Shown: positions 25,092-34,556 of the stretch, piece by piece | How the letters are laid out: each line of letters opens with the position of its first letter | Numbering within the stretch: the first letter of the stretch is position 1 | Assembly: GCA_023228145.1 (NCBI GenBank) | Contig: JALOBU010000022.1 | Span: 1 to 51,536, forward strand | Length of the DNA stretch: 51,536 nucleotides | From: Bacteroidales bacterium | GTDB lineage: Bacteria; Bacteroidota; Bacteroidia; Bacteroidales; CAIWKO01 | Reading direction: 5' to 3' | Program-made: the position numbers and the translations under genes | The notes under the pieces: generated by a model | What the model was told of the DNA's origin: nothing | Database searches by the model: none | Seen by the model: only the letters and a program-made list of their open reading frames with translations

Positions 25092-26693
25092 TTATCTGGC
25101 TTCCAGAACCTGCATAGCTTTTTTAAACATAATGTCGGCATGAAGAATAACAGGATAAAAAGCCGGGTCGTCAAAAATATTTCTGCCGATAGAGCCTTTG
25201 ATAAGAGATTTCAGGGCATTTTCCGCCGATTTAATTCCTTCATTATCTCTGGCGACACCCTTAGATTCTGCATACGCAATAAACTCTTCAAAAAGGCCAT
25301 TACTTATTATAAAAGACGAAACGAATTTTTCGGCAGAACCATATTTTTTTAATTGATTTCTGTTTTTATCAGCATAATCAAAACAAAAGTCCCTTAATAT
25401 ATCTTTGCTTATAATTTTGCGGTAATAATCTGAAATAAATTCTGCTTTATAAGGAATGTAGATGTCGGGCATAATGCCTCCCCCGCCATAAACAATTTTA
25501 CCTCCGGGTGTTTTATACCGTATTGTGTCAGCAAAATTCAGGCTATCAACCACATTCATGTTGTCTTCAAGAAGTTGTATGTAAAACTCGTTATAATATT
25601 CTTCGTATCCTTTGGTATATGGTTTTTGTATGCAACGCCCCGTCGGTGTATGGTAACGGGCAACAGTAAGTCGTATAGCCGACCCGTCACCCAATAATAT
25701 CTGTTCCTGCACCAGTCCCTTTCCAAAAGAACGGCGCCCGATTATTGTTCCACGGTCATTGTCCTGTACAGCTCCGGCAACAATTTCACTGGCGGAAGCT
25801 GAAAATTCATCAATAAGAACCACAAGGTCATTTTGTTCAAACAAACCTCCGCCTTTGGCCACATAACTTCTTTTGGAACGATGTGAGCCTTCTGTATAAA
25901 CAATCATTTTATTTTCAGGCAAAAATTCGTCAGCAATTTCTATGGCTTCGTCAAGGTAACCCCCGCCGTTACTACGCAAGTCAAGCACAAGCTTTTCCAT
26001 TCCAAGGCCTTTTAATTTTTTGATGGCTTCGTGCATTTCTCCGGTTGTTGTGGCCGAAAACTTACTGAGTTTGATATACCCGGTATTATTGTTAACCATA
26101 TATGCAATATCCACTGAGTAGGTCGGAATAACATCGCGGGTAATAGTGAAATCATAATATTTCTTCTCATCTTTTCGGTAAACTTTTACCGCTACCTGTG
26201 TACCTCTTCTGCCTTTCAGTTGTTTCATCACTTCGGTATCTTTGATTTTAATGCCTGCTGCGTTTTTTTCATTTATTTTAACAATGCGGTCGCCGGATAA
26301 GATACCTTCTTTTTCTGAAGGCCCCCCCTGTATAGTGTTGATTACTGTGATTGTATCGTGGATAACCCTGAATTGTATCCCAATCCCGTCGAAGTTGCCT
26401 TTGAGGGGGTCGTTGCTTTCGTTAAACTCCTCGGCTTTAATATAACCTGAATGCGGGTCAAGGCTTTGCAGTAATCCGGCAATGCCTTTTTCGATAAGTG
26501 TTTTTCTACTTATAGTATCCACATAATCATTTTCAATGTAATTCAGCACATCATTTAATTTATCGTAACGGTTGAGTTTAAGAGAAAAAATATTTTTTTG
26601 AGCATGCGGAAGAAGTAGATTACCGAGCAAAACTCCTATTATAAGTGTAAGTGCAAAGAATAGCGGAAGGTATATATTTATTTTTTTCCCCAT
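25092..26693 (-). CDS. S41 family C-terminal processing peptidase (CtpA-like)
   Basis: A 533-aa periplasmic serine protease anchored by an N-terminal signal/transmembrane segment (IYLPLFFALTLIIGVLLGNLLL). A PDZ domain about 95..175 (GNFDGIGIQFRV, IQGGPSEKEGILSGDRIVKIN) is followed by the tail-specific protease core. The catalytic Ser lies in EFSASASEIVAGAVQDNDRG and the Lys in GRRSFGKGLVQ, giving the Ser-Lys dyad. The region LDLRSNGGGYLDEAI is typical. The C-terminal approximately 150 residues form a helical extension common in Bacteroidota. Substrates are not indicated. A terminator for the upstream tRNA-Leu lies just before it (26712..26769). Confidence 0.93.
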   Translation of the reverse strand: MGKKINIYLPLFFALTLIIGVLLGNLLLPHAQKNIFSLKLNRYDKLNDVLNYIENDYVDTISRKTLIEKGIAGLLQSLDPHSGYIKAEEFNESNDPLKGNFDGIGIQFRVIHDTITVINTIQGGPSEKEGILSGDRIVKINEKNAAGIKIKDTEVMKQLKGRRGTQVAVKVYRKDEKKYYDFTITRDVIPTYSVDIAYMVNNNTGYIKLSKFSATTTGEMHEAIKKLKGLGMEKLVLDLRSNGGGYLDEAIEIADEFLPENKMIVYTEGSHRSKRSYVAKGGGLFEQNDLVVLIDEFSASASEIVAGAVQDNDRGTIIGRRSFGKGLVQEQILLGDGSAIRLTVARYHTPTGRCIQKPYTKGYEEYYNEFYIQLLEDNMNVVDSLNFADTIRYKTPGGKIVYGGGGIMPDIYIPYKAEFISDYYRKIISKDILRDFCFDYADKNRNQLKKYGSAEKFVSSFIISNGLFEEFIAYAESKGVARDNEGIKSAENALKSLIKGSIGRNIFDDPAFYPVILHADIMFKKAMQVLEAR

Positions 26694-26711
26694 AAATAAG
26701 TGATTAAAACT

Positions 26712-26769
26712 AAAAAAACAGCCTGATTTCTGCCTTCCTTATTTCAGGAAATGAACAAGCTGTTTTTAT
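26712..26769 (-). terminator. Terminator following tRNA-Leu(CAA)
   Basis: Inverted repeat: AAAAACAGC (minus strand from about 26767) pairs with GCTGTTTTTTT (ending near 26712), with a smaller TTCC...GGAA hairpin in the loop. The U-tract on the minus strand and its position two bases past the tRNA suggest it ends the tRNA transcript. The A/T symmetry would also allow function on the other strand. Confidence 0.65.
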
Positions 26770-26771
26770 AG

Positions 26772-26855
26772 TACCCGAGGCCGGAATCGAACCGGCACGA
26801 GATTGCTCTCATTGGTTTTTGAGACCAACGCGTCTACCTATTCCGCCACTCGGGC
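26772..26855 (-). tRNA. tRNA-Leu(CAA)
   Basis: A class II tRNA of 84 nt on the minus strand. The acceptor stem is GCCCGAG with CTCGGGT, the anticodon stem-loop is TTGGT-CTCAAAA-ACCAA with anticodon CAA, a long variable arm follows, and the T-arm contains GGTTCGATTCC. The first acceptor pair is G-U. CCA is not encoded. Confidence 0.95.
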
Positions 26856-26931
26856 AAATAAATAAAGAACTTTTTAATGAGGCGCAAAGATAAAGATTTG
26901 TTTAGTAAGTGACAAAGAAAATCGTTGTTTC

Positions 26932-29016
26932 TTACAGATGGCGTTTTTTAAATTCGTCAACCCCTTTTTGCAGAAAGGCCGCATAGTTTTCAACATCGGC
27001 ATCATAGGCGCTGGGCTCCGACAGTTTAGCCGTATTCACCATGTTTTTATCCTTTATCTCAGTAAAGGGGTCAAGCAACACATAATATGGTTGAGCATTA
27101 ACACCGTAATATTCAGCCTGCATGTCCGACCATTTTTGTCCGTAAGTTTTAATGCTGCGCTCCTTTCCGCTCACTACAGAAACATATTTTTCACTCTCGG
27201 GCAGTTCCTCCCTGTCGTCGGTGTATAGCGTAATGATGACGTATTCTTTTTTTAATAAAGGCAGCACCTTGTCTTCGCCCCATACCGATGCTTCCATTTT
27301 TTTGCAATTGGTGCATCCCAGGCCGGAAAAATCGAGCAATACGGGTTTGTTTTGCTTTTTGGCAAATTCAATGCCCTGCCGGTAATCCAGAAAATGAACC
27401 AGGCCGTAAGCACCTTCTTTGGTATTGTAATCTTTGTATAAGGATTTATCGGTATTATCAGAGACAGCAACTGCTTGCTTATTTAAATTAAATGACTGTG
27501 TGGTAATCGAAGGCATAAATCCGCTGATGGATTTTAGCGGTGCCCCCCACAGGCCGGGTATTAAAATCAAGGCAATAACAAAACTTGTCATGGCGAGAAA
27601 TAATCTGAAGACACCAATATGTTTCAGCTCGCTGTCGTGCGCCATTTTTATTTTTCCCAGCAGATAAAATCCCATCATGACAAATATGGTTATCCAGATT
27701 GCCAGAAAGAGTTCACGCGACATAATGTGCCACCCCGCAACGGTATCGGCAGTTACAAAAAATTTTAACGAGAAGGCAAGCATCAGGAAGGCCAGCACTA
27801 CTTTTACTGAGTTCATCCAGCCGCCGGATTTTGGCATGGATTTGAGCCAGGATGGGAAAACGGCCAGCAACATAAAAGGGATAGCCATAGCAATGGAAAA
27901 ACCAAGCATTCCCATCAGGGGAGATAAAAAGTTAGCCGAAGAAGCAGTCTCTACTAATAAAGCGCCTAGTATAGGACCCGTACAGGAAAAAGAAACCAAC
28001 ACTAAAGTAATGCCCATAAAAAATACTCCGATGAGGCCCCCGCTTTGTTCGCTTTTTTTATCAAGAGCACTGGTCCACCTACTTGGCAGGGTTAATTCAA
28101 AAACACCAAAAAAAGCAATGGCAAAAACAATCATAAGTGCAAAGAAGAAGAGATTAAAGACAGGGCTGGTTGCGAGTTTTCCCAAAGCATCGGGGCCGAA
28201 AATTAAAGAAATTGCCAGCCCGAGAGCCACATACACCACAATGATGGTCAGTCCGTATATTATCGATTCACGAATGGCGCTACGCCTTGATTGTGTTTTG
28301 TTTAAAAAGAAACTTACGGTCATAGGAATCACTGGCCAAACACAAGGTGTCAGCAGTGCCAGAAATCCGGCTCCCAGCCCAAAAAGAAAAATCAGCCAAA
28401 TTGATTTTCCATCTTGTTTTTCTTTTTCAGAAGTTTGTATTACAGAAGCAGTATCGGTTTTCAGAGAATCATTTGTTTTTGCGCTGCTGTCAATAACAGG
28501 TGTATTGGCAGCTGTTGTGTCAGGAACGGTATTGTTTTCTGACATCTTAAATTTTGAAACTTCAACTTTAATTTTAAGATTTTCTGATAAGGGAATACAA
28601 CTATTGTCATTACATACCATGTATTCTATGTCCACATTTATGGTAAAATCTTTATTGCCTGAAACGATAATTTTTTGCATGAAAGAGACATTCTTTTTCC
28701 ATTTTCCGATTTTCATCTCAAACATTTCATCATATACTTCTGTTGGCTTGGGCGTTGTTATGATTTTACCCTGAGTTTTGTAACTTCTCGCAGCCGTAAA
28801 TTTAATTTCTGTCGGCAGCGGGCCACCCGTGGGTACCTCCATGGCATAAAGATTCCATCCTTCATCAATTTTAGCCTTCAATATGATTTCTGCAGGATTG
28901 TTTTCAAGAGGCTTTACTTCATAAGACCATTTTACGGGATTCAGAATTTGTGCCCCTGCATTGAAAATGCTCAAAACAAAAACAGCAAAAACAAAAAATA
29001 ATTTTAGTTTTTTCAT
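26932..29016 (-). CDS. dsbD: Thiol:disulfide interchange protein DsbD
   Basis: A 694-aa inner-membrane electron carrier that passes reducing equivalents from cytoplasmic thioredoxin to extracytoplasmic thiols. Order: signal peptide; N-terminal DsbD-alpha-like domain with MVCNDNSCIPL near residue 140 (a Cys pair); an eight-helix DsbD transmembrane domain with TPCVWPVIPM in the first helix and SFSCTGPILGALL later, the two membrane Cys; and a C-terminal thioredoxin-like domain with FSGLGCTNCKKM (CxxC). All six functional Cys are present. I start at 29016 (MKKLKLFF); ATG at 29022 and 29055 are in frame but would put extra residues before the signal peptide. Periplasmic partners may include the TlpA-like protein at 37651. 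Confidence 0.93.
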   Translation of the reverse strand: MKKLKLFFVFAVFVLSIFNAGAQILNPVKWSYEVKPLENNPAEIILKAKIDEGWNLYAMEVPTGGPLPTEIKFTAARSYKTQGKIITTPKPTEVYDEMFEMKIGKWKKNVSFMQKIIVSGNKDFTINVDIEYMVCNDNSCIPLSENLKIKVEVSKFKMSENNTVPDTTAANTPVIDSSAKTNDSLKTDTASVIQTSEKEKQDGKSIWLIFLFGLGAGFLALLTPCVWPVIPMTVSFFLNKTQSRRSAIRESIIYGLTIIVVYVALGLAISLIFGPDALGKLATSPVFNLFFFALMIVFAIAFFGVFELTLPSRWTSALDKKSEQSGGLIGVFFMGITLVLVSFSCTGPILGALLVETASSANFLSPLMGMLGFSIAMAIPFMLLAVFPSWLKSMPKSGGWMNSVKVVLAFLMLAFSLKFFVTADTVAGWHIMSRELFLAIWITIFVMMGFYLLGKIKMAHDSELKHIGVFRLFLAMTSFVIALILIPGLWGAPLKSISGFMPSITTQSFNLNKQAVAVSDNTDKSLYKDYNTKEGAYGLVHFLDYRQGIEFAKKQNKPVLLDFSGLGCTNCKKMEASVWGEDKVLPLLKKEYVIITLYTDDREELPESEKYVSVVSGKERSIKTYGQKWSDMQAEYYGVNAQPYYVLLDPFTEIKDKNMVNTAKLSEPSAYDADVENYAAFLQKGVDEFKKRHL

Positions 29017-29078
29017 AAACATAGATGATTCAGAAATTGAAGATTTACATATCAAAATAAGTCTGCTAAATTAATACA

Positions 29079-30404
29079 TTATTTTAACCATTTTATTTCT
29101 AAAATAGTATGTGTGGATGGAGTAATTTTAAAACGGTTGTCAATTCTATGGCCAACAATCCAAATAATTTTGTTTCCCGAACACAAAATCCAGGTATTTG
29201 ATTTTTCAACAATAGAAAATTTATTATCACTAAAAAAATCACTGAGTTTTTTTTTGTTTTTCATGCCCAAAGGATAAAAAATATCACCTTTCTTCCATCT
29301 GCGCAAGCTTAGTGGAAATAGTAATTTATCATAATCAAGCAGGGCGGTAGTTTTTGCTTTGTTTGTTTTTTCAGAGTTTGTATTTTTTATTTTCTTCAAG
29401 TGAAGCACAAGAGGCTCTGATATTTTTTTTATCTGTTTTTCTATTAGAAAAGTCTCAGCTTCCTGAGGTTTTTTTATTTGTTCTATAATAAGATAATCTC
29501 TGTCTTTTATCAGGCGATGAGTTTGGGAATAAAAAATTTTGCCTGAAATATTGTTAAGTGTTCGGCAGATGTCTTCGCAAACAAACTTGTTGAAACCATA
29601 AGGAGAAATATATTCATAGAGAAGGTGGGAGCATGGTGTATTTGTTTTCAGAAATTCCAGAGGAAGTGTAATATTTCCGTTTTCAGAAACAAACAAAGGG
29701 GAGTTGCTTTCGAGATAATGATGATAAATCGTTTCAGTGTTTTTTAGCCTGCACATGCACTCCAAAATGGTTTTTCTATATTCGGGTTGAATTTTTTCGA
29801 GTACGGGGAGAAGCTTCAGCCTTATTTTGTTTCGCAGGTATTTGTCTTCGGAGTTTGACGAATCGGAACAAAAACATATTTTGTGTTTACAGGCATAATC
29901 TTCGAGCTCATTTCTGAAAAAAGGTAAAAGTGGCCGTATAACGTGGTTTTGCTTTTCGGGTATTCCCGTTAGCCCGCGGATACTTGTTCCGCGAATAAGA
30001 TTCACAAAAAAAGACTCTATTTGGTCGTCAGCATGATGTGCTGTGGCAATATAATCGTAATGAATTTCTTTTCTTAGTGCTTCAAACCAGCTATAGCGCA
30101 GTTTTCTTGCAGCTTCCTGTATGGATAATTTGTTTTGTTTTGCATAAGCTGAGGTGTCAAAACTTTTTACAAAGTATTTTATTTTTTTTCTTTTTGCATA
30201 GTTTCTGACAAAAAGTTCGTCATGGTCGGATTCATTTCCCCTTAATGCAAAATTACAATGCGCTATTGCAACATGATAGCCTCCTTGTAAAAAAAGTTCT
30301 GCCATCACCATGGAGTCAATCCCGCCGCTTACAGTAAGCAATATCTTATCCGTTTCGCAACATAATCCGCTCTGTTTTATATGTTTAAGAAATTTTGACA
30401 GCAT
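29079..30404 (-). CDS. tilS: tRNA(Ile)-lysidine synthase TilS
   Basis: A 441-aa enzyme that converts C34 of the CAU-anticodon tRNA-Ile to lysidine, using ATP. The PP-loop SGGIDSMVM is near residue 30 of the chosen frame, followed by HCNFALRGNESDHDE and ATAHHADDQIESFF, the TilS signatures; the C-terminal domain has FPLSLRRWKKGDIFYPLGM. The longer frame beginning at 30509 is a read-through of the tRNA-Phe gene (the peptide MVEQRTENPCVTGSIPVVAT is translated tRNA sequence), so I start at ATG 30404. The start codon lies only about 17 nt past the U-tract side of the tRNA-Phe terminator. Confidence 0.95.
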   Translation of the reverse strand: MLSKFLKHIKQSGLCCETDKILLTVSGGIDSMVMAELFLQGGYHVAIAHCNFALRGNESDHDELFVRNYAKRKKIKYFVKSFDTSAYAKQNKLSIQEAARKLRYSWFEALRKEIHYDYIATAHHADDQIESFFVNLIRGTSIRGLTGIPEKQNHVIRPLLPFFRNELEDYACKHKICFCSDSSNSEDKYLRNKIRLKLLPVLEKIQPEYRKTILECMCRLKNTETIYHHYLESNSPLFVSENGNITLPLEFLKTNTPCSHLLYEYISPYGFNKFVCEDICRTLNNISGKIFYSQTHRLIKDRDYLIIEQIKKPQEAETFLIEKQIKKISEPLVLHLKKIKNTNSEKTNKAKTTALLDYDKLLFPLSLRRWKKGDIFYPLGMKNKKKLSDFFSDNKFSIVEKSNTWILCSGNKIIWIVGHRIDNRFKITPSTHTILEIKWLK

Positions 30405-30420
30405 GCTGAACAAAAGTAAT

Positions 30421-30448
30421 AAAAAAAGCACACCTTTCGATGTGCTTT
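30421..30448 (-). terminator. Terminator of tRNA-Phe, in the tilS leader
   Basis: On the minus strand AAAGCACA-TCGAAAGG-TGTGCTTT (30448..30425) is a perfect 8-bp stem with an 8-nt loop, followed by a T-run. It lies 3 nt past the tRNA-Phe 3' end and just upstream of the tilS start, so tilS either is read by escape from this terminator or has a separate promoter within the tRNA. Confidence 0.9.
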
Positions 30449-30451
30449 CTG

Positions 30452-30524
<73 letters not shown>

Positions 30525-30628
30525 CCCTCAAAAAAGAGAGGGCAAAAATACAAAATTTTTACAATTCCGAAAAACAAAATAAAAAAAACGTCATAATTTG
30601 CCATAAACCGCTAATTTTGTTGAGATTT

Positions 30629-31357
30629 ATGACTAAACTAGTCCTTGATATAGGAAATTCTTTTCAAAAAGCTGCCATATTTTCTAATAATGATATGGTT
30701 TATTTTGAATCTGCTGAAAACATTTATGTAAGCCTTGAAAGCCTTTTTTGCAAATTTCATCCTGCTTCTGCAATTATAGCCTCCGTAGTTGAAAAAAATA
30801 AAGCATTAATAAACCTTTTAAATTCAAAATGCCCTACCCTTATTTGCAACGGACAAATTCCCACACCCCTGACTAACAAATATTTAACTCCGGAAACACT
30901 AGGAGGAGACAGGTTGGCGGCGGCTGTTGCAGGAAACCAAATGTTCCCTGCAAAAAACCTGCTGGTAGTTGATGCCGGAACATGTATCAAATATGATTTT
31001 GTTCGTGCCGATGCAACATATCTCGGCGGTTCTATTGCTCCCGGAATACAAATGAGATTTAATGCCCTGCATACTTTTACTGGAAAACTTCCGTTAGTTG
31101 AACGAACAGAAAATACCCCATTGACAGGAAAAAACACAACACAGTCTATTTTATCCGGAGTGCTGAACGGTACTGTTGCTGAAGTGGACGGTATTATTTA
31201 TAAGTATAATGAACAGTATTCGGATATAAAGGTGGTGTTAACCGGAGGAGATGCAGATTATTTGGCTGGCAAACTAAAAAGTAAGATATTTGCAATCCCG
31301 AATATGGTGTTGATTGGGTTAAAAATAATTCTTGATTATAATGATAAAGAAAAATAA
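30629..31357 (+). CDS. coaX: Type III pantothenate kinase CoaX
   Basis: A 242-aa cytoplasmic ATP-dependent kinase starting coenzyme A synthesis. ASKHA-fold motifs: LVLDIGNSFQKAAIF at the N-terminus (phosphate-1), LTPETLGGDRLAAAVAG with the conserved TLGxDR-type block, VVDAGTCIKYD (catalytic Asp and phosphate-2), and VLTGGDADYLAGKL (adenosine). ATG at 30629 starts MTKLVLDIGN; two TTG codons upstream are less likely. The gene overlaps the next gene (an outer membrane protein) by 17 nt and heads an operon running through lptC, CNNM and ppiD. A TAATTTTG at 30612..30619 could be the promoter but would give almost no leader. Confidence 0.93.
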   Translation: MTKLVLDIGNSFQKAAIFSNNDMVYFESAENIYVSLESLFCKFHPASAIIASVVEKNKALINLLNSKCPTLICNGQIPTPLTNKYLTPETLGGDRLAAAVAGNQMFPAKNLLVVDAGTCIKYDFVRADATYLGGSIAPGIQMRFNALHTFTGKLPLVERTENTPLTGKNTTQSILSGVLNGTVAEVDGIIYKYNEQYSDIKVVLTGGDADYLAGKLKSKIFAIPNMVLIGLKIILDYNDKEK

Positions 31358-32624
31358 AATAAAATATATATTCCCGCTTATTTTGTTGTTGCTCAGTTTT
31401 TCAGTGACTGCACAAATAAGAATCAGCTCCCCTTATTCCCGATATGGGCTTGGGGAAATGAATGTTACACAATCTACCTATTCAGCAGGAATGGGGGGAA
31501 TAGGGCTGGGACTCAGGCATCCTACTTTCATTAATGTTAACAACCCTGCTTCATATACCGCTTTTGATTCAAACTCTTTTGTATTCGATCTTGGCCTTGT
31601 CAGCAAATCAACGCAATTAAAAAGTAATATATCCACACAGGATTATACAAATTACACGACCCTTAATCATCTTTTCTTCGGGTTTCCCATCACCCGCTGG
31701 TGTGGGGTTTCTTTAGGAATTATGCCTTTTTCCAAAACAGGTTATAAAGTTAATTTTTCCGACACCCTGACAAATGTTGGAAAAGTTTTGGAAGAATTTA
31801 CAGGTAGCGGAGGTGTTAATAAGGTGTTTTTAGGAGTGGCATTCAAACCTTTCTCGGGATTTTCTATCGGCTTAAACTTGAATTATTTCTTTGGAACCAT
31901 ATTTAAAGATCGCTCGGTTTATCTGCCGGATGATGCTTACTCATATAGTATAAGGGTAAAAAATGATATTTCTGTTTCCGGAATAAATATTGATTACGGG
32001 ATGCAATATCAGCTTAACCTGAAAAAAAATTACACTCTTATTGTAGGAACAAAATTTAACCTTCCAATGAATGTTGGGGCTAAGCGAACTCTTGTTGCAG
32101 AGCGCTTTACAAAAAGCGGAGAGATTGAAAGTATTAAAGACACATTAATGTATTTTGACTCCGAGCGGGGAAAAATCAAAATGCCCTTTGGTATTGGCGG
32201 AGGATTTACTTTTTCAAAGAAAAACATTTGGATGCTTGGCGCCGATTTGGAATGGCAGAATTGGAAAAACTTCAGGAATTTTGGGGCCACCGATTCGATA
32301 AACAACAGCCTGTCGGTATCTCTGGGAGGGGAATATATTCCTTCCTATCTTTCGCCCACAGGCTATTGGAAAAAAATGTCTTACCGGCTGGGGTTTCGTT
32401 ATTCACAAAATTATCTGGAATTACGTAACACAAAGATTAATGATTTCAGCGCCACTATTGGGTTGGGGTTTCCTATAAGAAAAATTAAAACCATTTTGAA
32501 TGTTGCTTTTGAAGCCGGGACAAAAGGCTCTGTTAGTCAAAACCTGTTACAGGAAAATTATTTTCGCGTTATTTTAGGTATATCTTTCCGCGACTTCTGG
32601 TTCTACAGGCCAAAACTTGAATAA
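31341..32624 (+). CDS. Outer membrane beta-barrel protein
   Basis: A 427-aa protein with a signal peptide (MIKKNKIKYIFPLILLLLSFSVTAQ). The mature part begins IRISSPYSRYGLGEMN, which I recognise as a conserved opening of Bacteroidota OM barrels often encoded next to coaX and lptC. The rest consists of amphipathic strands with alternating aromatic and polar residues and ends in YFRVILGISFRDFWFYR, near a typical terminal strand. There is no cysteine pattern or enzyme motif. The gene begins inside the last codons of coaX (overlap 17 nt) and is followed after 10 nt by lptC. A role in lipid or polysaccharide transport is suggested by neighbours only; FadL-like fatty acid transport is another possibility. 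Confidence 0.78.
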   Translation: MIKKNKIKYIFPLILLLLSFSVTAQIRISSPYSRYGLGEMNVTQSTYSAGMGGIGLGLRHPTFINVNNPASYTAFDSNSFVFDLGLVSKSTQLKSNISTQDYTNYTTLNHLFFGFPITRWCGVSLGIMPFSKTGYKVNFSDTLTNVGKVLEEFTGSGGVNKVFLGVAFKPFSGFSIGLNLNYFFGTIFKDRSVYLPDDAYSYSIRVKNDISVSGINIDYGMQYQLNLKKNYTLIVGTKFNLPMNVGAKRTLVAERFTKSGEIESIKDTLMYFDSERGKIKMPFGIGGGFTFSKKNIWMLGADLEWQNWKNFRNFGATDSINNSLSVSLGGEYIPSYLSPTGYWKKMSYRLGFRYSQNYLELRNTKINDFSATIGLGFPIRKIKTILNVAFEAGTKGSVSQNLLQENYFRVILGISFRDFWFYRPKLE

Positions 32625-32634
32625 TTACTTAATT

Positions 32635-33204
32635 ATGAATTATTTGTTGCACAAGACATTTATTGTCTTTATTTGCATTGCATTGCTTTTGTCTGTATCT
32701 TGTAAAAACAAACTTGAAGATATAAATGCTATCACCTTCGCAGATACTTTTCCGATAGAAGCTGGAAAGAATATTGAAATAATTTACAGCGAAAATGCAC
32801 AAATACAAACGGTATTAAAAGCTCCGGAATATTTCAGGTATGGAGGGAAAAATCCTTACTCCGAAATGCCTAAAGGTATTGATGCTACCTTTTATGATTC
32901 TTCTATGAAAGTTAAAACACGTTTAACATCAAAGTATGCCATAAAATATGATAATAAAAACACGATGGAAGCCAAAAATGACGTGGTTGTTATAAATGAA
33001 AAAGGTGAACAACTGAATACAGAACACCTTATTTGGAATGAAAAAGAAAGAAAAATTTATACAGATGTTTTTGTTAAAATTACCACAAGCGACAAAGTAT
33101 TTTATGGTGATGGAATGGATGCCGATGATTCCTTTATAAAATGGGTCATCAGAAAACCCCGCGGAACATTTTATATTAACACAGAAGATTCTGAAACAGA
33201 ATAA
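32635..33204 (+). CDS. lptC: LPS export protein LptC
   Basis: A 189-aa periplasmic or membrane-anchored component of the LPS transport bridge. It starts MNYLLHKTFIVFICIALLLSVSC, which looks like a lipoprotein signal (Cys23), whereas E. coli LptC is a transmembrane protein; Bacteroidota members are commonly lipoproteins. The beta-jellyroll region follows, with PKGIDATFYDSSMKVKTRL, VVVINEKGEQLNTEHLIW and KITTSDKVFYGDGM, matching the LptC/YrbK pattern. ATG at 32635 is used instead of TTG at 32617, which overlaps the preceding gene. It is followed after 8 nt by the CNNM/CBS gene. Confidence 0.85.
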   Translation: MNYLLHKTFIVFICIALLLSVSCKNKLEDINAITFADTFPIEAGKNIEIIYSENAQIQTVLKAPEYFRYGGKNPYSEMPKGIDATFYDSSMKVKTRLTSKYAIKYDNKNTMEAKNDVVVINEKGEQLNTEHLIWNEKERKIYTDVFVKITTSDKVFYGDGMDADDSFIKWVIRKPRGTFYINTEDSETE

Positions 33205-33212
33205 TTGTTCAG

Positions 33213-34493
33213 ATGGAATACAATTATATAATTGCTCTAATTTCTGTTTTGTTTTCTGCTCTTTTCTCTGGAGCCGAAATAGCTTTTGTTACTTCAAATA
33301 AACTTAAGATCGAGCTGGATAAAAAAAACAGAAAAATAACGAACCGGATTCTGTCCGGTTTTATGAACAAGCCTTCCGATTTTGTTTCTACTTTGCTGAT
33401 AGGCAATACGATTGCCCTCGTTTTTTTTGGGATGTCCATGGCGAGAATTCTAGCTCCTGTAATTATCAAGATTTTACCCGAATATTTGCTTTCAGACTTT
33501 CTGATAATGATATTTCAATCTGTAATATCTACTCTGATAATACTTATTCTTGCGGAGTTCACGCCCAAAGTGCTTTTTAGGCTGAATCCAAATCGTATAT
33601 TACAGTTTTTTGCCGTTCCGCTTTTTGCGATTTTCTATTTGCTTTTTCCTTTGCAGTTTCTTTTTGTCAAAACATCTGAATTCATACTTAAATTTGTTTT
33701 CAAATTAAAACTGAGCGGTGAGAAATATTTATTCAGCCACGCAGATTTAAACAATTATATTAAAGAATATTCTTCCGAACATAACGAAAGTGAAAATGTG
33801 CTTCCCGAAATACAAATGTTTCAAAATGCTATAGAATTTGGGCAAACCAAGCTCCGCGAATGCATGGTGCCTCGCAATGAAATAGTAGCAGTTGAAGAAA
33901 ATGATGACACATCTGAACTTTTGAAGAAATTCGTCAATTCAGGACATTCAAAAATTTTAGTTTATTCTAAACACATTGATAATATTGTTGGTTACACACA
34001 TTCTTTTGATATTTTTTCAACTCCCGAAAACATTAAGTCAATTATTAAACCTATAATTTATGCCCCGGAAACCATGCTTGCCAAAGATGTTATGCCATTG
34101 TTAATTCAACAGCACAAAAGCGTTGCTGTTGTTGTGGACGAATTTGGCGGCACATCAGGCATGATTACACTGGAAGACCTGATTGAAGAAATTATTGGAG
34201 AAATTGAGGACGAGTTTGATGTGGACGAACCTGTTGAAAGAAAAATAAATGACAACGAATTTGTTTTATCAGGGAGGCTGGAAATTGATTATTTAAATGA
34301 AAAGTATCAGCTTGATATACCCGAAAACGATGAATATGAAACCATTGCCGGGTTTATTATCCATCAAATAGGACGAATACCCGCCGAGAAGGAAATTTTA
34401 AATATTCCCCCGCTTATTATTTCTGTGGTTAAAGCCAGTAATAAACGTATTGAACAGGTATTTATACAGAAATCAATACACAATAATTTATAA
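33213..34493 (+). CDS. CNNM/CBS/CorC-domain membrane protein (hemolysin family, GldE-like)
   Basis: A 426-aa inner-membrane protein. CNNM transmembrane domain about 1..165 (SALFSGAEIAFVTSNKLKIE, LLIGNTIALVFFG, FTPKVLF), two CBS domains about 205..325 (LRECMVPRNEIVAV, VVVDEFGGTSGMITLEDLIEEIIGEIEDEFD), and a C-terminal CorC_HlyC domain about 345..420. Related proteins transport or sense Mg2+/Co2+; GldE of gliding Flavobacteria has the same layout but its function is unclear. The gene sits between lptC and ppiD in the same direction, so it may have an envelope function instead. A promoter-like box (34524..34531) lies between it and ppiD. Confidence 0.88.
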   Translation: MEYNYIIALISVLFSALFSGAEIAFVTSNKLKIELDKKNRKITNRILSGFMNKPSDFVSTLLIGNTIALVFFGMSMARILAPVIIKILPEYLLSDFLIMIFQSVISTLIILILAEFTPKVLFRLNPNRILQFFAVPLFAIFYLLFPLQFLFVKTSEFILKFVFKLKLSGEKYLFSHADLNNYIKEYSSEHNESENVLPEIQMFQNAIEFGQTKLRECMVPRNEIVAVEENDDTSELLKKFVNSGHSKILVYSKHIDNIVGYTHSFDIFSTPENIKSIIKPIIYAPETMLAKDVMPLLIQQHKSVAVVVDEFGGTSGMITLEDLIEEIIGEIEDEFDVDEPVERKINDNEFVLSGRLEIDYLNEKYQLDIPENDEYETIAGFIIHQIGRIPAEKEILNIPPLIISVVKASNKRIEQVFIQKSIHNNL

Positions 34494-34523
34494 CAAATTA
34501 TTTTCTAATTTCACATAATATTG

Positions 34524-34531
34524 TACATTTG
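34524..34531 (+). promoter_or_regulatory. -7 box upstream of ppiD
   Basis: TACATTTG followed by CAAAC, 25 nt before the ATG at 34557, is a good match to TAnnTTTG. The 63-nt gap after the CNNM stop suggests ppiD has its own promoter in addition to read-through. Confidence 0.6.
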
Positions 34532-34556
34532 CAAACTTATTTAAAAAAGATATTTT

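Noticed and set aside
27677..28774. Long open frame (365 codons) on the plus strand
   Set aside because: It is antisense to dsbD, whose motifs and membrane segments are complete; the frame has no recognisable domain.
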